Positions 16,601 to 24,763 of a stretch of DNA of 42,582 bases are shown here, piece after piece. Within the stretch, counting starts at the first letter, position 1. Each line of letters begins with the position of its first letter. The notes under the pieces were generated by a model. It was given only the letters and a program-made list of their open reading frames with translations. It had not been told where the DNA came from and did no database searches. Origin of the DNA: Prevotella sp. GTDB lineage: Bacteria > Bacteroidota > Bacteroidia > Bacteroidales > Bacteroidaceae. The stretch lies in the NCBI GenBank assembly GCA_017402445.1, contig JAFPME010000006.1, positions 1-42,582 of the forward strand. Reading direction: 5' to 3'. Made by a program: the position numbers and the translations under genes.

Positions 16601-17491
16601 ATGAAGAAAGAACTTTCCATATTGCTGCCTACGTATGAGTGTCTGTGCGTTGAACTGGTGAAGGAACTGCACAGACAGTGCGAACAATGTGCCATTCAGT
16701 ATGAAATCGTGGTGGCTGACGACGGTTCAAAGAACCGCTCCTGCGTGGAGAAGAACATCGAGATAGAACAGCTTTCAAACGTGGTTTATCTGAAGGAAAA
16801 GGTAAATCGCGGCCGCGCCGCCATCCGAAACCTGCTGGCTCGGTACGCACAATACGAATGGTTGATCTTCTGCGACGGCGACATGGGATTGGAAAACCCG
16901 ATGTTCATACAGAATTACTGTAACGCAGAAGGCAGTGTCGTCTACGGCGGCTACACTATTGGCAGCCGCAAAGGTGTCACGCAGCATAACCTCCGCTACG
17001 AATACGAGAAAGACTTCGAGCCTAACCACTCGGCAGAAAAGCGCCGTCAGCATCCCTACCACGACTTCCACACCAGCAATTTCCTCGTCCGACGCAGCAT
17101 CATGTTGGAACATCCCTTCGACGAACGCTTCCGGCACTACGGCTACGAAGACGTGTTCTGGGGCAAGGTACTGCTTTCAAACGGCATCTTTATTGCTCAC
17201 ATCAACAACCCACTATGCTTCATCGACTTTGAAAACAATCCGAACTTCGTGGAGAAGACAGAAGAGTCGCTGCGCACACTGAACGACTTCAGCGAGGAAC
17301 TGACAGACTATTCAGGACTGCTGAAGCTGACACAAAAACTAAAAAAACTGCATCTGCTGCCAATGGTTAATTTTTCATATAAAACAGTAGGCCAACTGCT
17401 TCGCAACAACCTCACAGGCAATAATCCGTGGCTTTTTCTGTTCTTTATATACAAGCTCATGTACTTCGTACATTTAAAGGAAAAGAAATAA
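16601..17491 (+). CDS. family 2 glycosyltransferase
   Basis: This 296-residue protein opens with LSILLPTYE, with D40-D41-G-S and then D92-G-D94, the metal/nucleotide-sugar ligands of the GT-A fold. GGYTIGSRKG, HDFHTSNFLVRRS and YGYEDVFWGK follow; the last corresponds to the usual ED catalytic motif. GT2 enzymes transfer sugars to lipids, polysaccharides or proteins; the donor and acceptor are unknown here. A purine-rich AGAGAGGAAT precedes the ATG, one of the few recognisable ribosome-binding sites in the window. The stop is 15 bp before porZ, so the two are probably translated from one mRNA. A role in a surface glycan handled by the type IX system is an inference from position only. Confidence 0.9.
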   Translation: MKKELSILLPTYECLCVELVKELHRQCEQCAIQYEIVVADDGSKNRSCVEKNIEIEQLSNVVYLKEKVNRGRAAIRNLLARYAQYEWLIFCDGDMGLENPMFIQNYCNAEGSVVYGGYTIGSRKGVTQHNLRYEYEKDFEPNHSAEKRRQHPYHDFHTSNFLVRRSIMLEHPFDERFRHYGYEDVFWGKVLLSNGIFIAHINNPLCFIDFENNPNFVEKTEESLRTLNDFSEELTDYSGLLKLTQKLKKLHLLPMVNFSYKTVGQLLRNNLTGNNPWLFLFFIYKLMYFVHLKEKK

Positions 17492-17506
17492 AAACAATCA
17501 CCCGAT

Positions 17507-19864
17507 ATGATCAAGAAAATCGTTCTGATGATAGCCGTGCTGATGTCATTCGTAACGGCACAGGCTGCTCAGGTGGGACAGTGGACCACCTATCTTCCCT
17601 ATTGGAACATCACCGACATTGAACCCGGACAAAACAAAATATTCGTGCTGGCATCGAAAAACCTCTATGCCTACAACACGAAAGACAACAGCGTGGAAGC
17701 CATTGACAAGACAAACATGCTGAACGACACCGACATTGACTTCATTGCCTGGTGCAACGATGCCAAAAGACTGGTCATCGTCTATAGCAACTACAACATA
17801 GACTTGCTGGACGAACAAGGCAACGTGACCAACATGTCGCAGTACTACTACAAAGGTATGACCTACAGCAAGAACATCAAGAACATATCTGTGAACGGTA
17901 TCTATGCCTATCTGACAACGGACTTCGGCATTCTGAAGATAGACGTGAAGAATGCTGCCATCAACAACACTTACATTCTGGACGACGAGATAGACGATGC
18001 CGTGAGCATGAACGGATACATCTACGCCATTGCACACACAATCAGGGACAGCAATAACAACATCACCCGCATGGGGTACATTATCAAAGGAAAGGAAAGC
18101 GAAAATCTGCTGAACAAGAACAACTGGGAGAAAACACTGGAAGAACATACATTCAACCGAATCTTCAACGTCAACGGACAGCTGATAACGGCCAGCGCGT
18201 TCTATATCGTCAAATACCTGAACTTGCCCGACCGGGAATTCCAGCCCATCTACATCCACGGCAGCTACCCGAACATCATGGAATCGTTCTGCTGCAACAA
18301 CGGTAAACTGATTGCCAACACCCCGGTGTCCTCCATTATCTGCGACAACGAAAACGTGCAGGAAGTGAACAGAGAGAACATCACCGTCATGGCATACGAC
18401 AAACAGCACAACAGCTACTGGTCCAACTACCAGACAAGTACGCTTCAAAACATAACAATCGATGAAAACGGACAGCTGACGACTACGCTGACCGGTATCA
18501 AGATGGACGGTCCGAAATGGAACTACCACTTCTTCAGCAAGTTCTTCGGCGACAAACTCTACACCACGGGGGGCGGCAACAGCAAAGGGTCGTACCTGTA
18601 CAGAAAAGGCTGCGTGCAGCGTTGGGACGGCGAAAACTGGAAAGTATTCCAAGAACAATTCGAGCTTGACAACAATTCTGAATACTACGATGCAAACGGC
18701 TTAGCCGTTGATCCACGCGACGAAAACCACGTCATGGTGGCAACACACTCGGGCATGTACGAATTTCAGGACGGCACGTTTGTCAAACAGTACAACATTG
18801 ACAACAGTCCGTTCTCGGAAGTGGACAGCAACGACCCGTACAACTACACCATCATCCACGCACTGCTCTACGAAGAAAACGGAGACCTCTGGATATTCCA
18901 CAACCGACGCACACGACAGCTGATCCTGCTGACGGCCGACGGCGAATGGGTGAACAAGACACCGACAGACTTCAGAAACACCATCAACGCCGCCGGCGGC
19001 ACGAGGTCGCTACGCTCGCCGTTCTTCGACAGCCGCGGTCTGCTGTGGTTTACCAACGACGACAGCGTCTTTCCGGCACTGTTCTGCTACAACAAACAGA
19101 CGGAATCGGTAACCATCTACAACAAGTTCATCAACCAGGACGGCACTGAAGTGTCGCTGTCGGCAGGTGCCGCTGCCGGTGTGCGCTGTGCCGTTGAAGA
19201 CAAGGAAGGCAACATCTGGATCTGCACCAACGTTGGTCCGGTGTACCTCAGTGCGTCCGAGATAGCCTCGAACGGCACTACGTTCACTCAGGTGAAGGTG
19301 CCGCGCAACGACGGTACGAACTTCGCCGACTATCTGCTGACAGGCGTTGACATCAGTTGCATGGCCATTGACGAAGCCAACCGCAAATGGTTCGGTACGT
19401 ACACAAACGGTGCCTACCTGATCAGTGCAGACAACTTGGAGGAAGTATACCACTTCACGACCGACAACAGCAGTCTGCTGGACAACAACATAGAGTCGAT
19501 CAGCATCAACAACAACACGGGTGAAGTGTTCTTCGGAACAGCTAAAGGACTCTGCTCGTTCAAGAGTGACGCCACGAAACCAGCGGACGAGATGGTGAAA
19601 GACGGAGTGTACGCCTATCCGAATCCCGTTCGTCCTGACTACACGGGACCCATCACGATTACCGGACTGTCGCAAAACGCCGACGTGAGAATTGTGACTT
19701 CGAGCGGTTCGCTCGTTGCCAAGGGCATCAGTACGGGCGGCAGCTACTCGTGGAACGGCTGCGACCTGAACGGCCGCCGCGTGGCCAGTGGTGTCTACAT
19801 GGTGCTGACGGCCACGAGCGACGGAAAGAAAGGCACGGTGTGCAAGATAGCCATCGTGAACTGA
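17507..19864 (+). CDS. porZ: PorZ-like component of the type IX secretion system
   Basis: This 785-residue protein has a signal peptide (about 1-20) and starts with VGQWTTYLPYWNITDIEPG, as in the PorZ family. Two beta-propeller-like regions follow (about 25-330 and 345-680), with repeated two-component-regulator-propeller motifs such as GNIWICTNVGPVYL, RKWFGTYTNGAYLI and NNTGEVFFGTAKGLCSF. Residues 701-785 form a type A C-terminal sorting domain, with YPNPV (704-708), GSYSWNGCDLNGRRVASGVY and a closing KIAIVN. In Porphyromonas gingivalis PorZ is surface-exposed and delivers anionic LPS to the PorU sortase, which fixes cargo to the cell surface. Its presence implies a type IX system in this organism, although no other component lies in this window. 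Confidence 0.85.
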   Translation: MIKKIVLMIAVLMSFVTAQAAQVGQWTTYLPYWNITDIEPGQNKIFVLASKNLYAYNTKDNSVEAIDKTNMLNDTDIDFIAWCNDAKRLVIVYSNYNIDLLDEQGNVTNMSQYYYKGMTYSKNIKNISVNGIYAYLTTDFGILKIDVKNAAINNTYILDDEIDDAVSMNGYIYAIAHTIRDSNNNITRMGYIIKGKESENLLNKNNWEKTLEEHTFNRIFNVNGQLITASAFYIVKYLNLPDREFQPIYIHGSYPNIMESFCCNNGKLIANTPVSSIICDNENVQEVNRENITVMAYDKQHNSYWSNYQTSTLQNITIDENGQLTTTLTGIKMDGPKWNYHFFSKFFGDKLYTTGGGNSKGSYLYRKGCVQRWDGENWKVFQEQFELDNNSEYYDANGLAVDPRDENHVMVATHSGMYEFQDGTFVKQYNIDNSPFSEVDSNDPYNYTIIHALLYEENGDLWIFHNRRTRQLILLTADGEWVNKTPTDFRNTINAAGGTRSLRSPFFDSRGLLWFTNDDSVFPALFCYNKQTESVTIYNKFINQDGTEVSLSAGAAAGVRCAVEDKEGNIWICTNVGPVYLSASEIASNGTTFTQVKVPRNDGTNFADYLLTGVDISCMAIDEANRKWFGTYTNGAYLISADNLEEVYHFTTDNSSLLDNNIESISINNNTGEVFFGTAKGLCSFKSDATKPADEMVKDGVYAYPNPVRPDYTGPITITGLSQNADVRIVTSSGSLVAKGISTGGSYSWNGCDLNGRRVASGVYMVLTATSDGKKGTVCKIAIVN

Positions 19865-19892
19865 CACGTCATGAGTGATGTAAAAAAATGGC

Positions 19893-19922
19893 TTTCCCAC
19901 TCTACAGATGACGATTGGGAAA
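19893..19922 (+). terminator. weak hairpin after porZ
   Basis: TTTCCCA (19893-19899) pairs with TGGGAAA (19916-19922) across a 16-nt loop, 30 bp after the stop. There is no T-run after it. Confidence 0.3.
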
Positions 19923-20285
19923 ACGCTGAATAATGCTTACAAAATAACATTTATTATACGAAATTACGGCCGGTTTTCCAAAATAAAAGTCAGGCGGACG
20001 CGTATGAGCGAAATATGAGAATGTTATAAAGCACTGAGAAAAAGCGACTTGTGTTTTCTTTACATTTTCCGGGCTTCCAGAATGACTCATTCTGCACGCG
20101 AAAACGGCCCGTTCTGCTCGACAGAATGAATCATTCTGAACGGCAAAACGGGCCGTTTTGCGATGTAAAATGGGCCATTTTGAAAAACGGAAAGAAAAAT
20201 CTTCCGGTTTTGTTCCATTCTTTTGACAAAACGAGAGCTTCCGTCATCGTAGAATGAAAGAAAATGAGAACCCGTTTTTTCGGTA
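19923..20285 (+). repeat. interspersed palindrome element, copy B
   Basis: Five 17-bp palindromes start at 20078, 20100, 20122, 20144 and 20166, an exact 22-bp period: for example CAGAATGACTCATTCTG, CAGAATGAATCATTCTG, CAAAACGGGCCGTTTTG and TAAAATGGGCCATTTTG. Changes are paired across each arm (A-T against G-C at positions 3/15, C-G against T-A at 6/12, G-C against A-T at 8/10). The left flank (19923-20077) matches copy A for about 150 bp and copy C for about 90 bp. The right flank (20183-20285) has a looser match to both. It fills most of the gap between porZ and nadA; I see no coding potential in it. Confidence 0.88.
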
Positions 20286-20340
20286 TGAAATGTTGACAAT
20301 CACCGTTCTCCGTTCTCAACTTTCTTTTGTCATGCCAGTT

Positions 20341-20368
20341 CCCAAAAAGTAATAACACGTTTGTTATT
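20341..20368 (-). terminator. probable terminator of nadA
   Basis: On the minus strand AATAACA-AACG-TGTTATT is followed by ACTTTTT. The stem is AT-rich but perfect, and the T-run follows at once. It lies 60 bp after the nadA stop. Confidence 0.5.
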
Positions 20369-20427
20369 GCCCTTAGGCTTTCGCCGTCTCACGTTTACCG
20401 GGAACGATGAAACATCCCAGACAGGCG

Positions 20428-21426
20428 TTAACTCAGGCTGAGCATGCGCTCAATGGGCTTCACGGCCTCGCGGCGCACTTCCTCGGGCACATCGACCACA
20501 GGCCACTCGTACTTCAGCGTATTATAGATTTTCTGGAGCGTGTTCATCTTCATATAATCGCATTCGTTGCAGTGACAACCAACAGACCCTTCGCTGACTT
20601 CGGGCGGAACGGGATAGAACGTCTTGCCTTCACACTGCCGCTCTATCTCGTGCAGGATGCCTGCTTCGGTGGCAATGATGAACTCCTTGTGCTCGCTTTC
20701 TATGCAGTACTTCAGAATGACTGCCGTGGAACCCACCACGTCGGCCAGTACCAGCACCGGGCCCTTGCACTCTGGATGGGCCAGCACGACGGCATCGGGA
20801 TGCTCTTCCTTGAGACGTAGGATGGCTTCAGGCGAGAAACGCTCGTGTACATGGCATCCGCCTTGCCACAAGAGCATCTTCCTGCCCGTGATGCTGTTGA
20901 TGTAGCTGCCCAGGTTGTAGTCAGGACCGAAGATGATTTTTGCATCCTCGGGGAATGTATCGATGATTTTCTTCGCATTGCCGCTGGTGACCACCACGTC
21001 GGTCAGTGCTTTCACGGCAGCCGTCGTGTTCACATAGCTCACCACCTCGTAGCCAGGATGCTCGTCTTTGTATTTCTTCAGGTCCTCAGCCTTGCAACTG
21101 TCGGCCAGCGAACAGCCGGCATTCAGGTCGGGACAGAGCACAAGCTTTTCCGGACAGAGTATCTTGCACGTCTCGGCCATGAAATGCACGCCGCACATGA
21201 CGATGACCTTCGCATCCGTACGGGCTGCCTGCTGTGCCAGTGCCAGTGAGTCTCCGATGAAGTCGGCCACTTCCTGTACTTCGCCCCTGGTGTAGTAATG
21301 GGCGAGGATGACCGCATCCTTCTCCTTAGCCATTCGTCTGATTTCAGCCTTCATGTCCGTTCCTTCTTCTACGGGTTCGTCGATGAATCCTTTCTCCTTC
21401 CACACTTTTTTGATTTCCATAATCAT
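20428..21426 (-). CDS. nadA: quinolinate synthase
   Basis: This protein of about 332 residues condenses iminoaspartate with dihydroxyacetone phosphate to quinolinate in NAD synthesis, using a 4Fe-4S cluster. Visible marks are AVILAHYYTRGEVQEVADFIGDSL, MCGVHFMAETCKIL, PDLNAGCSLADSC, VVAHPEC-type ligands (VLAHPECKGPVLVLADVVGST), GTEAGI-like IIATEAGILHEIE and CHCNECDYMKMNTL. The ATG at 21426 (MIMEIKK) or 21420 (MEIKK) is the likely start; reading further upstream adds 27 residues that look untranslated. The partner genes nadB and nadC are not in this window. Upstream lies the AT-rich spacer with DnaA-box-like sites. Confidence 0.95.
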   Translation of the reverse strand: MIMEIKKVWKEKGFIDEPVEEGTDMKAEIRRMAKEKDAVILAHYYTRGEVQEVADFIGDSLALAQQAARTDAKVIVMCGVHFMAETCKILCPEKLVLCPDLNAGCSLADSCKAEDLKKYKDEHPGYEVVSYVNTTAAVKALTDVVVTSGNAKKIIDTFPEDAKIIFGPDYNLGSYINSITGRKMLLWQGGCHVHERFSPEAILRLKEEHPDAVVLAHPECKGPVLVLADVVGSTAVILKYCIESEHKEFIIATEAGILHEIERQCEGKTFYPVPPEVSEGSVGCHCNECDYMKMNTLQKIYNTLKYEWPVVDVPEEVRREAVKPIERMLSLS

Positions 21427-21518
21427 TATATTTTTAGTTTTTATTTTTTTAAAAAAAAGAATGATCTGTATGATATGCCGTTGAAAAGTGCAAAACTTTT
21501 TCAGCAAATGCTTGCGTA

Positions 21519-21783
21519 TTTCATTATCAACTTGAGAAAATGGTTTATCAACATTTCTTTCTGATTGTTATTCTTTTATTCATAGGTGATTAAGTAGGTT
21601 TTCCACTTTTTCCTTTTTCGGTGCAAATATAATAAGTTTATATCTTTTTCCGTTAAAAATCGTGGAAAACTTTTCTTTTATCACTTGAAAACTTGGTTGA
21701 TTTCCACATATATCGGGTTGGAAAAAGGAACGCCGTGGATATGCACAGACTTATCCACGGCGTTTTCCACAAAGTTATCCACA
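21519..21783. other. AT-rich spacer with a 12-bp-periodic row of DnaA-box-like 9-mers (possible origin)
   Basis: Four 9-mers lie head to tail at an exact 12-bp spacing: ATATGCACA (21739), TTATCCACG (21751), TTTTCCACA (21763) and TTATCCACA (21775). The last is a perfect match to the TTATNCACA DnaA box; the others are one base off. Further near-matches lie to the left: TTATCAACA (21545), TTTTCCACT (21599), TTTTCCACG on the minus strand (21661-21669) and ATTTCCACA (21700). An AT-rich stretch (21622-21660) sits between them. This is the layout of a replication origin (boxes plus unwinding element), but dnaA and dnaN are not in view. Confidence 0.45.
21731..21762 (-). terminator. terminator of the histidine phosphatase gene, overlapping DnaA-like boxes
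   Basis: CGCCGTGGATA (21731-21741) and TATCCACGGCG (21752-21762) form a perfect 11-bp stem with a 10-nt loop. On the minus strand it is followed by TTCCTTTTTCC and lies about 32 bp after the stop at 21794. The right arm contains the TTATCCACG 9-mer. Confidence 0.65.
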
Positions 21784-21793
21784 CTCTTGGTGG

Positions 21794-23077
21794 TTATTCC
21801 TGATAGCTGTCGAGCTTCTGCAGATAGTAGCTTCTGACGTCCTCCCATTTATAATAAGGTGACAGACTTTGGTCACTCAAGGGCAGCGTGGCTTCGTCTT
21901 CGTTGAGCAGCACTTTGACGAGCAAGGGTCCTTTTTTCTTGTTTCGGTAGAAGATGAACTGAATGTTGGCTCCCATGGGGAAGATGTTGTAGTTGTGCCA
22001 GCCGCTGGCATTGACCTGGTTGAGGTCGTCGATGGGTTCTCCGTAGCCGTTGAGGTTGAGCAGACAGGTCAGCGGCATGACCATGGTTTCATGTCCGAAG
22101 CGTAGTGTTGCTCCCGGATGTTCAAGCTGCAGGCATGAGTCGGCCTGCTGTATGATGTTTCGGAGCAGGTTGCGCTGTGAGAAAGGCTGTACGCCGCCGC
22201 TGAGTGGTGAGGGTCCGTAGGTGATGTACCACCATGCATTGGCTTGCTGCCAGAATTCGTAGAGCTCTTCCTTGGTGAACAGGTCGTAGAGTGTGATGTC
22301 TTTTCTCAGTTCAGTGCTTTGCAGGTTGCAGGCATGTTTGAAGAGCAGGCTGACGAGCCGTTCGCCATCCACGTCGTAAGTAGCGTAGTCGTTGTCATTG
22401 AAAAGCGAGTTGAGCACACGGCTGTAGTTGTTGTGCTGACGTTTGTACTCGTCGTATTTCAGCTGTGCGCGTCGTGGCATCTTCATGTTGTACAGCTTGT
22501 CGTCTTGCTGATTCATGAAGTACATGTCGTGTTCGCTGGCATCGTGAGTGATGCGCAGTCTGGGATTCTTGATGAGCAGCTCCTGCAGTTCGTTTTCCAT
22601 GGACAATATGCAGCGGATGACCACAGTGCTCTTGGCATCAATGCAGACGTCGCCTTGGAATACTTCCGGGAATCGTTCGTACATGCGGCGTGCTATCTGG
22701 CGGTGTTGCAATGCGCCCAAAGGCGACAGTTCGCCTGTTCGTTTTCTGGCTTCGTTGCGAATCATGTTCATTCTGCGCAGCACGTCCTTGCCCAACGGTG
22801 AGAGTTTGTTGAGGCTGTCTGCCTTTTCGAGTGTCTGAACGGGCCAGTTGTAGTCTGTGTCGCCAATGAGGTAGCGCGACCCATGTCGGCCATAATGGCT
22901 GATGTAGAACGGCTGATAGCCTTTCGGTGCTTTGGTGAGTTGCTTCTGCGGTCCCCTGTATGCCAGATAGTTGCTGCCCGTCAATGCGATGTTCTGCATG
23001 ATTTCCTCTTTTGCTTCCTGTGCCATGGCTGTCAGCATGAAGCCCGCCATGATGGTTCCCAAGACTATTCTTTTCAT
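21794..23077 (-). CDS. secreted histidine-type phosphatase (acid phosphatase/MINPP-like)
   Basis: This 427-residue protein has a signal peptide (about 1-19, ending AMAQ). The catalytic R64-H65-G-S-R68 motif is in YISHYGRHGSRYL, where His65 would carry the phosphate. A conserved C-terminal half contains LRFGHETMVMPL, in which HE replaces the HD of classic acid phosphatases. HxE forms are known in multiple inositol polyphosphate phosphatases, including a Bacteroides enzyme, so phytate or another phosphate ester outside the cytoplasm is a reasonable substrate; this is an inference. A -7 element lies at 23211-23218 and a good terminator follows the gene. The neighbours give no further hint. Confidence 0.85.
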   Translation of the reverse strand: MKRIVLGTIMAGFMLTAMAQEAKEEIMQNIALTGSNYLAYRGPQKQLTKAPKGYQPFYISHYGRHGSRYLIGDTDYNWPVQTLEKADSLNKLSPLGKDVLRRMNMIRNEARKRTGELSPLGALQHRQIARRMYERFPEVFQGDVCIDAKSTVVIRCILSMENELQELLIKNPRLRITHDASEHDMYFMNQQDDKLYNMKMPRRAQLKYDEYKRQHNNYSRVLNSLFNDNDYATYDVDGERLVSLLFKHACNLQSTELRKDITLYDLFTKEELYEFWQQANAWWYITYGPSPLSGGVQPFSQRNLLRNIIQQADSCLQLEHPGATLRFGHETMVMPLTCLLNLNGYGEPIDDLNQVNASGWHNYNIFPMGANIQFIFYRNKKKGPLLVKVLLNEDEATLPLSDQSLSPYYKWEDVRSYYLQKLDSYQE

Positions 23078-23448
23078 TATTATAATATGTAAAGGTTTTG
23101 AATAATACTCTGTATTCTTTTTGTATTGTGTGTTTCAGCGTTTTCGGTGTACGCATTCTCAAGGTGTTCGGAATGAAAGCAGTAAAGTTGCTGAGACACC
23201 GGCACACTTGCAAATATATGGTTTTTCCGCGAATTGGCGTATAAACAGAATCCTAATTTAACATTCTTTGATTGGTATTATACACATGGTTATCCACATG
23301 ATTGTTGACTTGAGTTTTTTATTGTTGTACCTTTGCAATGTCAAACGGAACAAGGGGCTTCTGAAAAGATGATGAGCGCTCGGCCCTGATGCGACGTGCG
23401 ACAGAGTGAACCAATCTTAATAATCATCCATTAAAAACAAGAAAAACT
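23078..23448. other. divergent promoter region between the phosphatase and HU-like genes
   Basis: This 371-bp region holds a minus-strand TATATTTG (23211-23218) for the phosphatase, giving an untranslated leader of about 125 nt. It also holds a plus-strand promoter for the HU-like gene (23305-23335) and one more perfect DnaA-box 9-mer, TTATCCACA at 23290-23298, just upstream of that promoter. No gene is visible in it. Confidence 0.6.
23305..23335 (+). promoter_or_regulatory. promoter of the HU-like gene
   Basis: TTG (23305-23307), 20 nt, then TACCTTTG (23328-23335), a full TAnnTTTG match. The DnaA-box-like TTATCCACA at 23290-23298 lies directly upstream and could let DnaA influence this promoter. 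The implied leader is about 105 nt. Confidence 0.7.
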
Positions 23449-23922
23449 ATGAGTATTTTTTATCGTTTGCAGAAGAACAACATGAAGGAGACCAAGATGT
23501 TTGGTAAGTGGTATGGAAAGGCTGTGCACACCGATGTAGTGAACACTGCGAAGCTGGCTGCCACCATGCAAGAGAACTGTACAGTGAAGCATTCTGACAT
23601 TCTTGCCGTGCTGACCGAGCTGGTGGCCACGATGAAGAAGGAGTTGCTCGACTCGAAGCGCGTGAAGATCAACGGTCTGGGCTCGTTCAAGGTCAGCATT
23701 TCGAGCAGTGGCGTGAACAATCCGAAGGACTATTCGGCGAAGGACTGCGTGAAGCGTTTCCGCGTGCTTTTCCAGCCTGAGATCAGTTTTGATGAGAATG
23801 GTCACCGCTCGCACGAACTGTTGCGAGGAGCGAAGGCCCAGGAGCTTCCGAAGAATGCAGTTGACAAGAGCGAGGGAGCTGACGACGATCCTGCTGCTGG
23901 TGGCGACGATCAGAATCCTTAA
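23449..23922 (+). CDS. HU-like DNA-binding protein (HU-HIG type)
   Basis: This 157-residue protein has residues 1-120 resembling the HU/IHF fold in the variant common in Bacteroidetes. The match runs through GKAVHTDVVNTAKLAATMQE, DILAVLTELVATMKKELLDS, the turn VKINGLGSFKVSISSSGV and then VKRFRVLFQPEISFD. The DNA-gripping arm is therefore present. An acidic, low-complexity tail (about 130-157, rich in Asp, Ala and Gly) follows. These proteins bend or coat DNA; many copies per genome are usual in Bacteroidetes and their separate roles are unknown. It has its own promoter and a strong terminator. Confidence 0.85.
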   Translation: MSIFYRLQKNNMKETKMFGKWYGKAVHTDVVNTAKLAATMQENCTVKHSDILAVLTELVATMKKELLDSKRVKINGLGSFKVSISSSGVNNPKDYSAKDCVKRFRVLFQPEISFDENGHRSHELLRGAKAQELPKNAVDKSEGADDDPAAGGDDQNP

Positions 23923-23956
23923 TCAGCTGCTGTCTGTAAAAAGGACATGAAGAACA

Positions 23957-23987
23957 GGGGTGTGCCTACGGGCATGCCCCTTTGTTT
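23957..23987 (+). terminator. terminator of the HU-like gene
   Basis: GGGGTGTGCC-TACG-GGCATGCCCC forms a 10-bp stem with two G-T pairs and a stable TACG-type loop, followed by TTTGTTTTC. It lies about 35 bp after the stop. Confidence 0.8.
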
Positions 23988-24046
23988 TCAGATGAGGCTG
24001 AGCTGGTAGAGATTTTAATAAAGTAGAAATAAAAAGGTGTGTTTCG

Positions 24047-24078
24047 TTTTGTGTTTTAATCACTTATTTGTATCTTTG
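24047..24078 (+). promoter_or_regulatory. promoter of the gene at 24107 (and probably rpoN)
   Basis: TTTTG (24047-24051), 19 nt, then TATCTTTG (24071-24078): a near-perfect Bacteroidetes promoter. The transcript would start near 24085, after the in-frame ATG at 24068 and before the ATG at 24107, which fixes the start of the gene. Confidence 0.8.
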
Positions 24079-24106
24079 CAAAAAGAATAAGAGAAAACGA
24101 AACATC

Positions 24107-24763
24107 ATGGCAAACAACAGCAGATTGTGGTCGGATGAGTACTGGTTGCTGCTCATGCAACTGTACCTGAAAAAACCGGAAGGACTGAAGCCTATCTATT
24201 CGCGACCCATGGTAGAGCTGGGTCTTGAGTTGCATATTGAACCAGCGTTTCTTTATGAGCAGATGTTCAAGCTTAGGCAACTGGAGACACCGCGCATGGA
24301 AAAACTGTGGGAGCGCTACGGCAACAATCCGAAACGTCTGGCCAAAGGCGTAAAGCTGCTGAGAGCCATGAAAGGCATGGGCAACGCGGAACAGTTCTAT
24401 GAAGGAGTGGAAACACAGGAACAGTTGTGGGAACAGGACTTCAAGCCGTTGGAAGAAGAACCGTCGCTCAAACCCGTGATGCTGTTGTTGACGCTCGACT
24501 TGTATTTCCGTCTGACACCCAACACGATGGTTGCAGAAACTCCCGAGATACAGGAACTGGCACGACTGATGCGTGTGAAGGAAGCAAAAGTGGTCGAAAT
24601 CATGGACATCTATCAGGTGTGCGACCCTTATCTGAACCGCTCAGAGATTGTGTTGAGTCCGTTGTTGCGGGCTTGTCAGCGGATGTGGAATCGTTTCGGC
24701 AACGCCAATCCTGAAAAGCTGGCAGCTCTCGCTGCTCAGATGAAGGAATACTTTAGGAGTTAA
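24107..24763 (+). CDS. conserved-looking hypothetical protein upstream of rpoN
   Basis: This 218-residue soluble, mostly helical protein has no signal peptide, membrane helix or metal motif. Segments such as LWSDEYWLLLMQLYLKKPEG, LELHIEPAFLYEQMFKLRQLE and FGNANPEKLAALAAQMKEYF suggest packed amphipathic helices. A helix-turn-helix-like stretch (ETPEIQELARLMRVKEAKVV, about residues 145-164) could contact nucleic acid, but this is weak. I do not recognise a family. It shares a strong promoter with, and lies 99 bp before, rpoN, so a link with sigma-54 control is possible. Its stop codon is supplied by the start of a simple repeat. Confidence 0.7.
   Translation: MANNSRLWSDEYWLLLMQLYLKKPEGLKPIYSRPMVELGLELHIEPAFLYEQMFKLRQLETPRMEKLWERYGNNPKRLAKGVKLLRAMKGMGNAEQFYEGVETQEQLWEQDFKPLEEEPSLKPVMLLLTLDLYFRLTPNTMVAETPEIQELARLMRVKEAKVVEIMDIYQVCDPYLNRSEIVLSPLLRACQRMWNRFGNANPEKLAALAAQMKEYFRS

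Noticed and set aside
20078-20182. CRISPR array
   Set aside because: The units are 17 bp and differ from each other, and the spacers are only 5 bp. A CRISPR needs identical repeats of about 25-40 bp, longer unique spacers and cas genes.
20078-20182. Intrinsic terminator of porZ made by the palindrome array
   Set aside because: Five regular units plus a long conserved flank, present also before leuS and after a tRNA in either orientation, go beyond what a terminator needs; a terminating side effect remains possible.
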